Source of the DNA: Branchiostoma belcheri
Taxonomy: Eukaryota > Chordata > Leptocardii > Amphioxiformes > Branchiostomatidae
Direction of reading: 5' to 3'
Assembly (NCBI RefSeq): GCF_001625305.1
Contig: NW_017803909.1
Location: forward strand, 685,605 to 749,604
DNA length: 64,000 nt
Within the stretch, counting starts at the first letter, position 1; every line of letters begins with the position of its first letter. Positions 24,301-37,233 of the stretch are shown here, one piece after another. The position numbers and the translations under genes were made by a program. The notes beneath the pieces are model-generated. The model searched no databases. It was not told the DNA's origin and was given only the letters and a program-made list of their open reading frames with translations.

Positions 24301-27300
24301 AATGTTCTTTCCAACCCTCCTCCCCAGGACTTCCCTACGGCCAGAGTTCTGCTGCGTCACGGCGTGGAGCAGGTTCGAGCGCTGTCGTTCCGACTGGGCG
24401 CCATCGTGCACAACGAGCTGCTGCAGCTGGACATCACGGACCACGCCAGCCGGCGGGACGGCAGGAAGCCGGCACAGGACCTGGTACAGGCGGTCAAGAA
24501 CCAGCTCAGTACCAGGATCCCTGGTAAAGGGTCTTCTACAGATAGACTGTGTGCTTCGTATTATATAAAGAGTTAAAAGAAATATAATTTGGTGCTACTA
24601 CCATAATTGATATTGTACTTGTAATATCTAAGCATACAAAAATGTACATAGTGTAACTTTCTGGCCAACAACTTTCATCAAGGATATTACAAGTTGTAAG
24701 CAATTTTTCCACACTTTAAAGGAAACATGAGCACATTCTTGCTTCAAAAAGTAAATCATACTGTCCCTTTGTTGTATGCTAAATCAGAATCAGAGTAATT
24801 CCTGAATATGTGTATGATTTGCAATGCAGAGGTTCCAGTGAGGAAGGAGATACATGAGACCATGGCAGCATTCCTGCTCAACATTAGAGAGTTTGAATAT
24901 CTGTTCCAGTCTCGCAACACTGTAGGAGTCTACAGCAATAGCTATTTGTGGGTAAGTTGTGAACCTCTCGAAGTTGTATAGTTCAGATTTGTCTAGAAAA
25001 AATGTATGTAGCAAGCTTCTTATGTTATATACCAAATGTTACAAGAAATTTAAAAGATGCTTTTTGAATACCGGAGCTTTGCTGTCCTTCTGTCCAGGCT
25101 AACCTTGCTGTAGTAATGTAGTAATGTTTGTTCCAGCTGGCCCACCTGATAGCCAGTGTTAGTAAGGACCTCCCCATGCTCAAATCCTTCAGACAGCCTG
25201 GCAGGGAACTCTGGGACTTTGGTCAGTATTCCAACATAACTTGTTAGGCACCTCTACTATATGTCCATTAATTGTCTTTCTAATAGTCTTTGTTCAGTTC
25301 TTGTAATGAAGGATATTGCAGTTGCAATTAACATAGTTCATAATTAGATATTTGGTTGTACATTTTATTGTGTAAATGTTGTATTTTGTACCATACAAAG
25401 TTAAGGAATGATACATGAACCTCTTCCCTGCACATAGTGGTATCAGTGTTCATTGACAGTCACCAGCATAAGAGAGGGAGTGATGGGAAAGCCATGGGGA
25501 TGGTACACAGGGAGTCAGCTGTCTCTCCTCTCACCAGGACAGAGTTCTTAGACTTCCTTAAGAACATACAGGTGGGGTCATGTTTGCTTATCAGTTAAAT
25601 TAACTTCTTTTGTGTGTGTGTGGGGGGGGGGATGTACTCTTATTCTATTAGCCTGGCTGCCATCCTCTGCAGTTACTGCCTGCTCCCTACTGTTGCTGGC
25701 TACCACCGACAATAGGGAGCTTGTAGTAACTATACAGGATGGCACACAGGCTATTGTTATGTATTTTATATACCTTGTCAGGAACATTTAGTCTGGTCAT
25801 TTTGATTGTGATGCTAGTTAAGCAAAAACTGTTCATCAGTAAATCAAACAGTTTAATCAATCACTGACGTTGTTGTCTGTACATTTTTAGGACCCAGTTT
25901 GTCTCAGTTTGATGATCTCCTGTCTAGCGAAAATCCTCAACATCCTACAGGTATGTAGGCAAAATGTGTACAGTTTTCTTTTTCAAATTCTGATAATCAC
26001 AATACTGTTCAACCCTGTGCTTCTGCTATATTATTCACTTATCAAAAGTTACTTTTTTTTTGTGTTTTGTGTTAACTGAGTTTGTTCCCATCACTCTTGT
26101 TTTCTTTCTGTTTTCCAGGATGATTCTAACAAAGACATCAGTAATGACTATGCTGCCCTGTGGCCACAAGGTCTTGGAAAGTAAGTTACCAGTATACGTC
26201 TTTCCTGACTTAACATAGGTCAGGAATCACTTTGACTTTGTCTCCTTGATTTATTTATGAACTCTTTTCAACGGCTCTTTCATTTGTTTGCCCTTATCAG
26301 TGTTTAACCAATGGTTCTACCTGTTTCAGTCATAAGAACTCCCATGTGTCTGATGACTCGGTGGCCCTGGTGCTGAGAGAGTTGTTGGGACATGCCCTGT
26401 CAATCAACCCTGGGCGACCGTCATGGCTGAAAACACAGGCTGATTTAAACTATGGTAAGGATTGAAAGTCTAAGTAAATCTAAGTCTAAGTAGGCACCGA
26501 TAGTTAATTTGTTTCTTCACTCGTATGCACAATTAGAATATAGTGTTTTCAGTGTTATCGTATGTATTGTTGTAGTATTTCGGACTGCAACTTGTACGGT
26601 GTCAATGCACCTGTTATGGTAATAATTGTAAAAGTATTCCCTTTCCTGCTTAACTGCACGTGTGTACCTGTACATCACATGTACTTGCACATTGTTCCCT
26701 GCAGCTGCAGGCCAGTGCTCTGCAGCCCTGCGGTTTTACCTGCAGGCAGGGATGGTCTGCAGTGACTACTTCACTCACCAGGTGCCTAAGGGAGTGTATG
26801 ATGAGCAGGTCAGATCATGCTAAGCCTTCTGTTTTACCAACAAGTCTTCTCTGTCCTTCGTTGTCTGAGTGAGTCTAATAAAATATGACTATGGGTGTGT
26901 TACCAGTGACCACCCCTTTAAGCCTCTGTCACACATTCACTAATTTGGCCTCCCGAACACTGGCCGAACACCCTGCTGGATCGGCTGGTGATTGATGAAT
27001 GTTTCGAGATGTTTAAAACATTTGCGAATTGGAAGGTTATCTTGAGCATTTTTTCTTCTTTTTGACAGGTCTACAAAAGGATGATTAAGTGCTGTAAGGA
27101 GCTACAGTGTCACACACATGTGAGTCCCCATCAGAAATGCTTGTTTGATTGGAAACTCATTTAGCCCAGACTTTTGTTTTTACCTTCCTTACCTGGAGAA
27201 TAGAAATATTTTTCCTCCCAACTTTTTACTAGTAAGCTGTATTTTGTGAAGTAAAGCCATGTGGTACATCAACAGAAGTGGTTTGTACCTGTATCCATGG

Positions 27301-28489
27301 ATTGTTCAACATTAACATCATCATCCCATTCAAAACATGTATACCATTGTACATGTATGTCATTCTTGATGCCATGTTTGCATGACTTTATGAAGATTGA
27401 ACTGTTTGTAAGGCACACTGACAGTTCCTCCATGACCTGATCCTAGGTGGCAGTACTGTGTCAGTTCTTGAAGGAGGTTGACTACTCCACAGCTTTCAAG
27501 GTACTACAGGAGAGGAACAGGTGAGGTTGTGTTGACTTTCTATCAATTAAAATGTTTGTCATGCACTTATCGTGAAAAATTTCAAACAAAATGATAGGGA
27601 ATAAATTGTAGTGGTTGTTTGAATTTCAAGTTTGAGTGTGAGTAACTCTTTCCATCTATTCCCTGTATGTTTCAGCTATGATGCTATGGATGAATATTAC
27701 GACTACTTCTGGGATGTGGATATACTGGAGTATCTTGTCAGTATCCTTTTGAAGTTGATAGTATTACAACAAACATTGAGTTCTGTGTGTGTTGTGTTAT
27801 ATAAGGATTTCACCAATAAATGTTACTCATTTTTCTTTTGGTTTATCTTACAATTGCATAACATGGCAGATTAGGCTTACAATCTTGGTTTGTATTTCTA
27901 TTGTCTTAGTGTTAATGTTTTTCCTTAACCTATTATCAGACATCCATACAAAGAAAGGTGAATTGGACAAAAGACAAGCAGTGGTAAGGAATGTTTCCTC
28001 AGATTTCAGCTACACTTAAGTTTGCTTCTAATACTGGTATTTTCACTTCGCTGTAATCCCTCAATACCGGTAGCACTTATCTGTGATCATATTCATTCCA
28101 CGTTTTTATCCTGAACCTTAAGATGACTTGCATGAGGACATTTTAAAGATGTTACACAGCACTATTCCAAGTGACAAACTTTTCTCTTAGCACGGACCAA
28201 CTGTCCTAGCACATTAGCTGTCTATTTGGCAGATTTCTAGACTTTGCAGCTGCTTCCTGAAGCCTGGTAGAGGATAATACAGTACCTGGTACTCTAACTC
28301 GCCCTTAAGTATTTTAAGTACAAACAAGCAGCATGACCTGTTTGAATAGTATTTCTCTGTTGTTGCCTTCAGCTGCAGGTTCTTGGTCAGCAGGAGCTGA
28401 ACTCCAGTAACAGTGAGGACGTGCTTATCCGTGCAGCTAATGCCAGGAAGAGCAGATTCTTCCGTATCTTGTGTAAAATGTATGTGTAG
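18328..28489 (+). CDS. INTS8: Integrator complex subunit 8 (four apparent 1-bp frame breaks)
   Basis: Integrator is the nuclear RNA polymerase II-associated complex that cleaves snRNA and nascent transcripts; INTS8 helps recruit PP2A. Exons: 18328-18448, 19672-19846, 20020-20160, 20464-20526, 20665-20719, 20942-21102, 21356-21448, 21640-21786, 22012-22117, 22298-22430, 22651-22716, 23084-23247, 23516-23649, 24022-24141, 24328-24523, 24830-24951, 25137-25221, 25438-25571, 25891-25950, 26119-26180, 26330-26454, 26705-26808, 27069-27119, 27447-27520, 27676-27740, 27940-27983, 28373-28489. Landmarks are WFEFLL near the start, NDQNQIQPPADNKRNR, IELHGM, WRL/TPR-like helices and HTKKGELDKRQ near the end. 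Ignoring four single-base discrepancies in exons 6, 8, 9 and 11, the length is about 971 aa against ~995 in human. All breaks lie in short homopolymers and the other exons are intact, so sequence error is likelier than a pseudogene. Confidence 0.93.
19195..19535 (+). repeat. Dispersed repeat with ~132-bp diverged subunits (INTS8 intron 1)
   Basis: AAGCCGCTAGGGGG occurs at 19285 and 19417. Each copy follows a C/T-rich phrase and precedes TACCTACCA or CACCTACCA. Related phrases of the type CCGTCAACCGGTTCTTGAGT (19216) and a CCATCAAGGCCTTCTCAAG counterpart (19493) flank them. The upstream 18.7-19.15 kb is AT-rich with repeated TTATGCAAAT blocks. No frame is supported; I read it as a dispersed repeat, family unknown. 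Confidence 0.6.
23740..23995 (+). mobile_element. SINE-like dispersed repeat (INTS8 intron 13)
   Basis: The segment has a degenerate pol III B-box-like GGGTTAAATTCC near 23768, then TGTCCTTGGAAAAGACACTT and TGGGTACCTGACTTTGGTTG. I recognise this kind of core from short interspersed repeats common in marine deuterostome genomes. Exact ends and class are uncertain. Confidence 0.5.
25650..25752. mobile_element. 103-bp foldback MITE (INTS8 intron 18)
   Basis: AGCCTGGCTGCCATCCT at the left is matched in reverse complement by AGGATGGCACACAGGCT at the right, extending about 28 bp with a few mismatches. Confidence 0.65.
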
Positions 28490-28535
28490 TGGCAGGCCAG
28501 CAGCGGAATTTCCCAGGCACAAACTCTAACATTAC

Positions 28536-28541
28536 AATAAA
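28536..28541 (+). other. INTS8 polyadenylation signal
   Basis: AATAAA 47 bp after the INTS8 stop codon. Confidence 0.6.
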
Positions 28542-28703
28542 TTGTAAAGGAACTTACTGCAACAAAGTTAACAAAAATGTGCCAATTGCCAATAAATGTA
28601 AGAGACACTGAAGAACCTCCATGTGCAGTCAGAAGCATGGTATTTATATGTCTCTTTTGGTGGCACAAGGAACAACTTGTTATTGCTGGCAAGTTCTTAC
28701 GGG

Positions 28704-28878
28704 TAATCTCCAAGCAGATGTTTCGGTGGCTGCAAAACAGTATCAAATTGGCCAGACACTACAGTATCAAATTGGCCAGCCAGTATCCAAGGCGTGTTGG
28801 ATACTGGCTGGCCAATTTGATACTGTCTGGCCAATTTGATACTGTTTTGCAGCCACCGAAACATCTGCTTGGAGATTA
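28704..28878. mobile_element. hAT-like palindromic MITE with 8-bp target duplication
   Basis: A 175-bp element folds on itself almost completely (left TAATCTCCAAGCAGATG, right CATCTGCTTGGAGATTA). It is flanked by identical 8-bp CTTACGGG at 28696-28703 and 28879-28886. Eight-base duplications are typical of hAT elements. The arms contain direct repeats of CAGTATCAAATTGGCCAG. Open frames across it are palindrome artefacts. Confidence 0.82.
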
Positions 28879-28889
28879 CTTACGGGTAG

Positions 28890-30663
28890 ATGGGAAGAGG
28901 TTGCTTAATCTTTGCAACAGCTACAACTGAGCAGTATACCAGGCAATTTAAATAGCCATTTTCCAACATTAAGAAGTTCTTGTTACATGGCTGTTTTGTT
29001 CCAAGGCAACAACTCCCAACATGTAAAACAGACAACGCCTTTGTTTTACAATAATTCTATTCTGCTACATATCAGTAGGTTAGTACAGCAGACTCGAATA
29101 TCATATCTTAGTCCTTCAGACCACTACATAATGAAGCGATTTCCATCACATGGATACAAGTTTTGTTATTGGCACTTCCCAGTGCATTACATTACATTGC
29201 CTACGTCTTATAACAATAAATAATTGGCACGCTTAGAAAACTAAATAAAATACAGCATGTCCACTGCACACATAGTGTGCAAAACTAATATAGCTAGCAC
29301 AACATCTTAGCAAAGAAAACCTGGAGAAAATTGGCCTGGAATATTAGTACTGCTTTTCATAGGCTGAGATACCAGTGGAGCCTGACCAGTGGTCCACTGA
29401 ATCACACATTATAAATACACTATCTAGGCACAACAGTACACTGCAACAAGTATTCAAGTTTTAAAGCTCTCTGATCTATAAAAACTGTGTGAGAAGTAAA
29501 AATTTAGAAATAGCAGGCTTGAAATAGAAAAGACTTTACATGAAGTTATCTACCATAGAAATACAAGCTGAGAAAATAGTGATAAAACATCAAAGCAAAA
29601 GCCCTACCAGCGTAAAGTACCAAAAAATAAGCATCATCCATTTCATTTACATCTACTTTGAACTTGACTGCAACACAGCCTAGCATTGCCTTTGTAAACC
29701 CATCAACTGGTCCATCAACAGCAAACAACATTTCATACAGGCATCACCATTAACTTATATGTTCCTAATACCTACCAGTGTTGAAAATGAAATGGCTCTA
29801 CTGCAAGTAACACAGTCATGATTGTTGAAAATTCTTTCAAGAATTCTGAAGAACACTTTGATACATTTAGCACTGACTGACCTTTTCAAATATCAACCTA
29901 ACTAAAGCTTTCCACAAAAATAAATCTCCAGCAAATTAGACCTTGTCATCACAATCTGCAGCTGATCAGTCCTACTGTTTGTCAAAGGACCTCACACGTG
30001 CACAAAGAAGCTTGTTATCGTAGATGCACTTTGTTGATCAAGCCATTATAAGGCAAACACTAAATGTTAAAATGCGTAAATTTCTTCTTAGACATTACTA
30101 ATTCCTTAAGACCATGTCTTAAAATGGTCACTAAAAGTTATATGTTAAATTCTTATCTTGTATTCAGTGACTGAATGCAAGGCACTCCTCTTTTAAACTA
30201 AACAGTATTTACATAATATTTGGAACATTGAAGTTCGCCATTAAAGTTTACACTCAAAAGTTTAGCATGATTAGCCTTTAAATCTGAACATAAGCTTTCT
30301 CTCACATCATCTTATGTACCTAGAAGCATCCTACACCGTAGCTTGACAGATTAGTTTAGACTTCAACAGTATTTTGTCTCCAGCATGACATTCTAATTAG
30401 TTAACAGTTAGTTGACTGCCACTGTAGCTTTAAACATATAGATACAAGTTATGTTTTTTCTTCTTAACTTACATTTATGACTGCAATTAACTGCCATGAG
30501 CATTCCATGAGTAGTTTTCCATTTATGAGGTTGTCCTGGTACAAAGGTACCCTTGTTCCCATCACTTTTTAGGAGGAAATTTGAGAACATAGGAATTTGT
30601 TATTTGGTACTTTCTGCTTTGATACATTAAATATTTTCCTGACTTTGATGAGGCCAGTACCTG
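28890..30663 (-). other. Intergenic / probable SNX20/21-like 3'UTR
   Basis: There is no coding exon on either strand. It is AT-rich, with only short frames lacking recognisable composition. It lies between the convergent ends of INTS8 (plus) and the sorting nexin (minus), so at least part should be the latter's 3'UTR. I could not fix a poly(A) site. Confidence 0.4.
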
Positions 30664-33600
30664 TCAATGCTTGTTCATGACAACGTCTTTTAGTGTCGGG
30701 CCACTGTTGACATCGATGCCTTTGGCTGCAACTTCATGTAAGATAGCTTCCCAGTCTTTCTTGTCTTTGCCCAACCTCCAACACAAGCTGATGTGTGTTT
30801 GCAGCAGTGGGACCAGGAAACTGTGATGTAGATAGCCTTTCACACAGTTCAGGGCTGTTTCTGAGTACGTCTGGGCGTGCCACAGCTCGTCTAATGCCTC
30901 GTACGCCACCACGATGGCACAGTGCGTCTGCAACACCACGTCATGGGTCTCACCCAGCAGTTTCTCCTGTAGGTGGAGCGCATTCCTGAGCGAGGGAATC
31001 GCCTCCTTGTAGAGACCGGCACGGATCATCGCGTACCCCTTCCTTATATCCTCAAGGTAGAAGAAGTCTAAAAACTCGTGACAGCTGGCTATTTGCGGGA
31101 TAGAGTGCAAGTGCTGCAGGTATTGTTCAAAGGCCCGACTCCTCTCCGCAATTGTCTGGGACTTGAAGTTTCCTGTCAGAGTTTTCTTCGGGAAGGCAAC
31201 GCTTTCCAGCAGGTGTGGGAATCTCTTGCGAAGACACTGGTTCAGTTTGTCGAATTGGCTGTAACGTTTCTCGATGAAGGCTGGAGATGTGTCCAAACCT
31301 GGGCTCTTAACCACATGCACTTGGTAAACCTTCAGAAAAAATAACACTGTAAGACTTTTCTCATTTAAAAATATTTTCCTCTAAGAAAAATGTTCATTGA
31401 GAAAGATATCACACAATCAGCATTTGGCAGGTGTACCAATAATGCTTGCACTTAGGTACATGCTACATGTATTATATGATATAGCTGGGCAAATTGAATG
31501 TACAACAGATCTGTATGATTGGCTACCTACCACATATTTGGAATGTCCCTCCTTCACAGTCCTGGCATTCATGACTTCAAACACTATCCTGTCCTGACTG
31601 TGTCTCCCTCCACCGCTGCCGACCCTGGTGTTCCTCCCTGCAGGGTGCTCCAGGTGAGGCTCTTCAGCTGCGGAATGAACACCTGTCAGACTGCTGATTG
31701 GGGAGTGCATGACAGTATCATATTCAAAATGACTTTTTTAAGGCAATTACTTGTGGAAATATCTTTTTTTAGTTTGTTGTTATGTAATCATTTCTGTCAA
31801 TTTTGCGCATACATGTACATACAAAAAAATATAACTTTTAGTGTCAATTATCCTAACAAGGCCAAGTAATAAGCATTTACAATTATTCATAATCATAGAA
31901 CACCACATGAGTCTGCTACTATGCTAATATTGTGCATGTTCAGGACATACATTGTTCATTTCAGTAGACCAACCAAGAAAACAACATTAAACCCATGTTA
32001 TCAATGTGTTCACATATACAGAATTCTGACCCTAATCAATCAAACAACGTGTCTGGTATAACCGCAAAACACACTAGCTTCACAAAGATGCATCAGAGTG
32101 TCAGCTGGCTGATCTAGAACAATATTAATTCAAGCACCCCACAAGCACTGACCTTTGATGAGCTTTTATACTGCCGATGCTCCAACTGAATATCAGCTGG
32201 CGTCTTTTTAACACCTCATTTCTGTTAATGCACTATTTACTAAGACTAACAACGGAAAATTTCAAGCAAAAGCCTTTAGCATATGGTACTAGCTTATGGT
32301 GCTACAGAATCCCTCTGTACTCAAAGAATTACCCTGGATGTCACATGTACGACAACCTGAGTACAATACATTAACCTTCAACAGAGCGTTTTCACCACAC
32401 TTCAGAGATGATAATGCAGAGGAGATGAAAGAGGCATCAGATTTACTACCATATTTGGTCGTCTATTCACCTTACTGAACCTAGCAACCACTTAGTACAG
32501 GAGTGTATGGCATGCAGCTTTAGAACGTAGCTCATTTTGTTCCTTGTCTTGGGGATGAAAGCCCACAAGTAAACTCAAAGGCCCGTGAGAAGTTTCTACT
32601 CATGACATGTACAATAGGTAATAAGACTGAAGGAAATTTCAAAGCTGTCCCGTCCTCTTCAATTTCTCTCATTAGGAGCTTAAACAACCATTTAACCTTT
32701 AGCACACTTAAGTAGCCTAGTCTCCACCAGTTACAAACTGGCAGTTACCGAGAAGTTAAGAATTTAATTAGAATTGGGAAGAGGAAAGCCTTGCTGCTAA
32801 GACTATTCATTTCCCCCCATATAGAAAGGAAAGCTGCCCTAGGTGACCTTCCTACTCTGGCTAGCCTGACCAGCCGTGCAAGTCATCACAGGCTTTATGC
32901 CTACATGGTTGCTTAAAGTAATGAAATGAATCTGTTCAGAACATGGATACTTACAGATACATCTTAAAATGAAGTCCTGGCATTTTCAGGGCCCAAATAT
33001 CTTCATAACATTGAAATATGCTGGTGTTGATGAGATTTTGGTGACTGATAACTAAAAGCATTGCAGTGAGTATTTTGGCATGAGGGTTTTCTTCAGGTAT
33101 TCCTTCATCCGAAAAAAAAGGCTCTAGATGTAAGTTCAATAGTCAATTATTTTTTCTACACATCTGTCAATTCAACTCAATTCAGACAGGGTTCAATATA
33201 TGTTATCACTAGTCCTCGGATGACTGGAAAACTCATGATGTTTTCTCAACCTGGCAACAAAATGACTTTTTCAGCCTAGAGATATAGGTACTGTCCATGC
33301 ATTTAGAATGTGAACTGAAGTTAACTGGTACCTTCTGTGCCGATGTCTTCATCGCCACTATCAGTGATGTCCCCATCAAAACTCAGGGTCCCACTGATGG
33401 ACAGGTCATTGTCGTCTGTATCAGACGTCAGCTCTGTGTCCTCATCAACCTCCTGAGAGAAAAAAATTCACAACACAGGAAAAGTTATAATTGTCTGTTC
33501 AAACCTCAAATTATACAGCTAATAAGCAATCATGACAATAGTTACCATCTACATGTATATCCTTCATTGAAATATACTAAGGAAAATAGGGAAAAATGAG

Positions 33601-35758
33601 AAGTACTTTGCCTAGAATAAAATTTATGAAGTAATTTTCCAGCAAACACACATCTAAGTGAGGTAAAAGCAACAGTGATTTTCAATTAATCGTTCACTGA
33701 CTATCAATGAGACAGATCTACAATGGTTTCAGTTGGCAGAGAAGTGTGTAATTGCACATGGCACTGTAAGCTAAATGAATAATCACCAGTGTTTCAATGC
33801 TCAATTGAAAATACATTACTGCAGGTTTTGTGTAATGAGCTGGACAGCAAAGATGCAGTACACAGGTCATGATTACACAACAGAAAGTTGTTATGTTTCC
33901 TAGTCCTTTTGATTCGCATCATGTATTACATATCATATTTGGTAGCATTCTAATCAAGGTGCCGACAGTTTGGCATCATACTTGTAAATTAATCAATTAA
34001 TCAGGCAATCAATACCATATGTGATGAGAATGATGACCAAATACCACATTTCAAATTAGAATTAATCAATTAATTTTTTAAGACACAAATTTTGATGCTG
34101 GTTCCTTGCATACCATTACTAATACTGAGGTTTTTAGAAGATTGGTTTCATAACAACAACATGTGATTGGCCAAAGGTTCTGAATAAATGTTCGTGACCA
34201 TACAAGCACTTCTGTCTCCTCCAACAGTTCCCTGAGATGGTGGGATAAGGAGGAAGTGATGTCATGGCCAGATGATGGGTCAATATTGGCTGTTTCCTCT
34301 TTCACTTCCTGTGTCAGGTCAGTACCAGAGGAGGTCAGCAATATATAACTGTTACTGCATTACCACCATTATTTGATATCCAGTTAACAAGGCACCCATT
34401 TGATATCTAGTTGACCCAAAACTGAGTTAAAGAAGAGACTGCACTTTCCATTCGTTTATTTCCATCATTAACAGATTTCTTTCTTTTTGCCATTACCAAA
34501 TTATTCAGACTATAAAAAAAAAAAAATCAAAATACGTCATGAATGTAATGCAGTGTAATTTGTCATACGGTATGCTACATGGTCAAATCTATCATATTCC
34601 GTGCCACACTACAAAGATTACAGCTGACGTCATGATAAAATATACACGCTTTGATACTTGTAGCATTCTGGATATGCTGGAAGGGCATTGCAGAATGGCA
34701 TTGAAAGAATCTGTGTATAATAGACACAAAGACTTTTTCTTTGTATGATTCTTATGCATAGTCATAGAGTAATATATCTGTAGGACAACGGACCTGGTAC
34801 CATCAATAGCTCTCTCTCAATTGCACAAATTTGTCACTTCTAGTCATACACATTTTACCAGGAGAAGACATAACACCATGTAATTCTATAATACCAATTT
34901 GTATTCCAATGACTTCTAAATGTGCCATGCAGCTCATTAACTATTGATGGTAATGTTACAGACTATACTGCAGGCACCTGGACGTAGGCCAATAAATGAA
35001 ATTATGTCTGGAGCAGTCTGCCATTACAGAGACATGACAATCTGATAACATGAAGTCTGGCCTACATACATGAAGTCCTTAGAGATAATTAGAAACCAGA
35101 GGGGTCAAAATGTGTTGGTTTTTTTGTGTGTGAACATTTCATGAACTCGCCTGCCCCCCTCCCTGGAAAATGTTGACATGTGTATATGTCTTACAATGGA
35201 AAACTCCTACGGCAAATTGTGAGTTCCCGTTTTTTGTTAGAACTTATCGATTATGTCCAAGCCAGACATGGTGACAGGTGGTGCCACGCCCCCAATTTTG
35301 CTACAAAGTGCAACATTATCCATTCTAATCGAATTTACATGAGAAAACTGAAATTTAAAAGCACGAATGATAGTTTAAAAATAGCACAGTCCCTGTAGTC
35401 TTGTTATATCATTGATCATTCATTTAGCATCACGTCTCAACATCTTCCCTTTTTAAATGAAATAGTTTAAATTTCCTTTTTCGGTTCCTCAAAAACGCAA
35501 CCAAAATGTGCCAAACCATGCCATGGTGAACAAAAAAGCACTCTCTGTGTATATCCGTGCGGCCCATAATTCTACAAACATAACTGTTTTACTAACTTTT
35601 AGTGATTTTTGTCTGATGAATACTTGTGATGTACCCTTTTGTTGACAAGATCGTTACAAAAGGAAGTGACACAAAATAATACACACAAACTGTACCTCCA
35701 TATCCAGGCTGATGTCGCATTTTAGTCTCTTTTTCGGCTCCGGTGTCCCTGTCGCCAT
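30664..35758 (-). CDS. PX-domain sorting nexin, SNX20/SNX21 family
   Basis: Exons in transcript order: 35758-35696, 33452-33332, 31667-31531, 31329-30664; 328 aa with consistent phases. SNX20/21 proteins bind phosphoinositides on early endosomes through a PX domain followed by a helical, TPR-like PXB domain. The start MATGTPEPKKRLKCDI is basic. Exon 2 is acidic and Ser/Thr-rich (EVDEDTELTSDTDDND). The PX domain begins at IVFEVMNARTVKEG (about residue 85) and contains the lipid-binding KRYSQFDKL, VAFPKKTLTGNF and RSRAFEQYL. The C-terminal part (LYKEAIPSLRNALHLQEKLL, ALNCVKGYLHH, WRLGKDKKDWEAIL) matches the family. Vertebrates have SNX20 and SNX21; this is probably the single pre-duplication copy, so no paralogue symbol is given. 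Confidence 0.9.
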
Positions 35759-35968
35759 ATTCTGCTCAAAACCCGCGGACTGCTTTCTTGGCACGTTCAA
35801 ACACCGCCATTTTTGTCATCAGGAAATGGTGACCTTTGACATATGAAGTGTCGTCAATGGCGCCAAATTTTAACATGTAGCCTGAAGAGTGCTTATCCAC
35901 GCTTACAGTAATGAAAGCCCGGAACACAAATGTTCCAGTGATAATCTAGTAGTCTTACTTTACAGGCA

Positions 35969-36110
35969 AGCCTGGATGCCAGACCCAAAGCACACTGGAC
36001 ACAAAATATCTCAGTGTGCAAGGGTCCCTTGTGCTTTCGGTCTGGCATCCAGGCTCCTTGCACACTGAGATATTTTGTGTCCAGTGTGCTTTGGGTCTGG
36101 CATCCAGGCT
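35969..36110. mobile_element. 142-bp foldback MITE upstream of SNX20/21-like gene
   Basis: Left end AGCCTGGATGCCAGACCC is matched by right end GGGTCTGGCATCCAGGCT, with perfect pairing over more than 50 bp. An extra partial copy of the terminus lies in the loop near 36038-36053. It sits in the divergent promoter interval between SNX20/21-like and the short NAGPA-like gene. Confidence 0.8.
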
Positions 36111-37233
36111 AACTCTTCCAGTGGTAAAAAAAAATGTGGCCTTTTTATGTAAATTTGAAAGTGGAAAAAAATTTAGACTACACAGTTTAAGGGACGTTGG
36201 GCAAATAGGGCAAGGGCACATTTAATTGATGTCATTTTCAGGATAATTATTCGTTTGTTTTAACGGTTAAAAGGAGACGAAAATATTGTTGGGCCTATGC
36301 AACAGCTGTGGTCAACGTAGTTCCACAGGTGAAGGCACGGCCGTTTGACTTGTTTAAACTTCATTCCAACCCACAATTACAGATGCTTTGCAAGCCTAAA
36401 TCGCGGTCCTGGCGGCCTGCTACAAAAGGGGGTCAATTATGATTAGCCTCAGGATAGAGAGATTGCACATCCTGACCCCACAGTCGGCCCACAGCCAATA
36501 CAGTAGACGCCGAGAAGCGAATCGTTTCCTCTGAGGATTTGACGCTGCGTTCGTTTATTATTATAAAGGTGAGCTTTTAATTTTAGTCCCTCTGCCGTGC
36601 TTTACTTCTGATGCGCCCCTATTTAAGGTTTCTGTTGTGTTTATTGGTCTTACCACACATGAGTACGCACGATACGAGGCTTTTCTTGGCCCGTCTAACT
36701 GGTTTTTAACATGTACGGACCAGAAGTCCGACTTCCGATGACACACCTTGTAATATACCAGTAGTACAAACGTGGAACGCTGGTGTTAACTATGCCTAAC
36801 TGCAGTCAATGACGTTTGGAAAGCCATGTTTGATGGCGATGAAGCATATGGAAAAGCCACTTTCATCATTGAAGTGTTTAGTCTTTATTTTTCTTCACAA
36901 AATTATGCAAATATGTGAGAGGGCGTTCCCTCATATCAGTACAAAGGATCAAGTGTTATGTGTGGACAACAGACCGATCCCATATAGCCACTAAAAACTA
37001 ATGGAAATGCAAAAGAGAAACTGCGAAATCAATAATGCTCCATAGTTATGTCTATTCCATGACTTGTTTGTCCACTAAAGTATTTAGATCATCAGCTTAG
37101 TGCCTCATCAGGCGTTCACGAGCCACAGAAGGTCAATGTTAATATTTTGCTCCAGTGCCCTAAATCGGCGCACGCAGTTATGTACTACCTGAACTTTATT
37201 TTGTTTTCTCTATCCTTCCGTTAGTAGTGTGTC
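36111..37233. other. Upstream region of short NAGPA-like gene
   Basis: Intergenic between two divergent genes. A CCAAT (36494) and several short frames are present, but no supported exon and no clear TATA or initiator can be assigned. Confidence 0.35.

Noticed and set aside
18328..28489. INTS8 as a pseudogene
   Set aside because: Introns are retained, phases agree over most exons, and the four breaks are all homopolymer indels.
28577..28930. 117-codon frame downstream of INTS8
   Set aside because: It crosses a palindromic MITE and owes its openness to the inverted repeat.
35955..36225. Frames on both strands near 36.0 kb
   Set aside because: They overlap the 142-bp foldback; no similarity to a protein is recognised.
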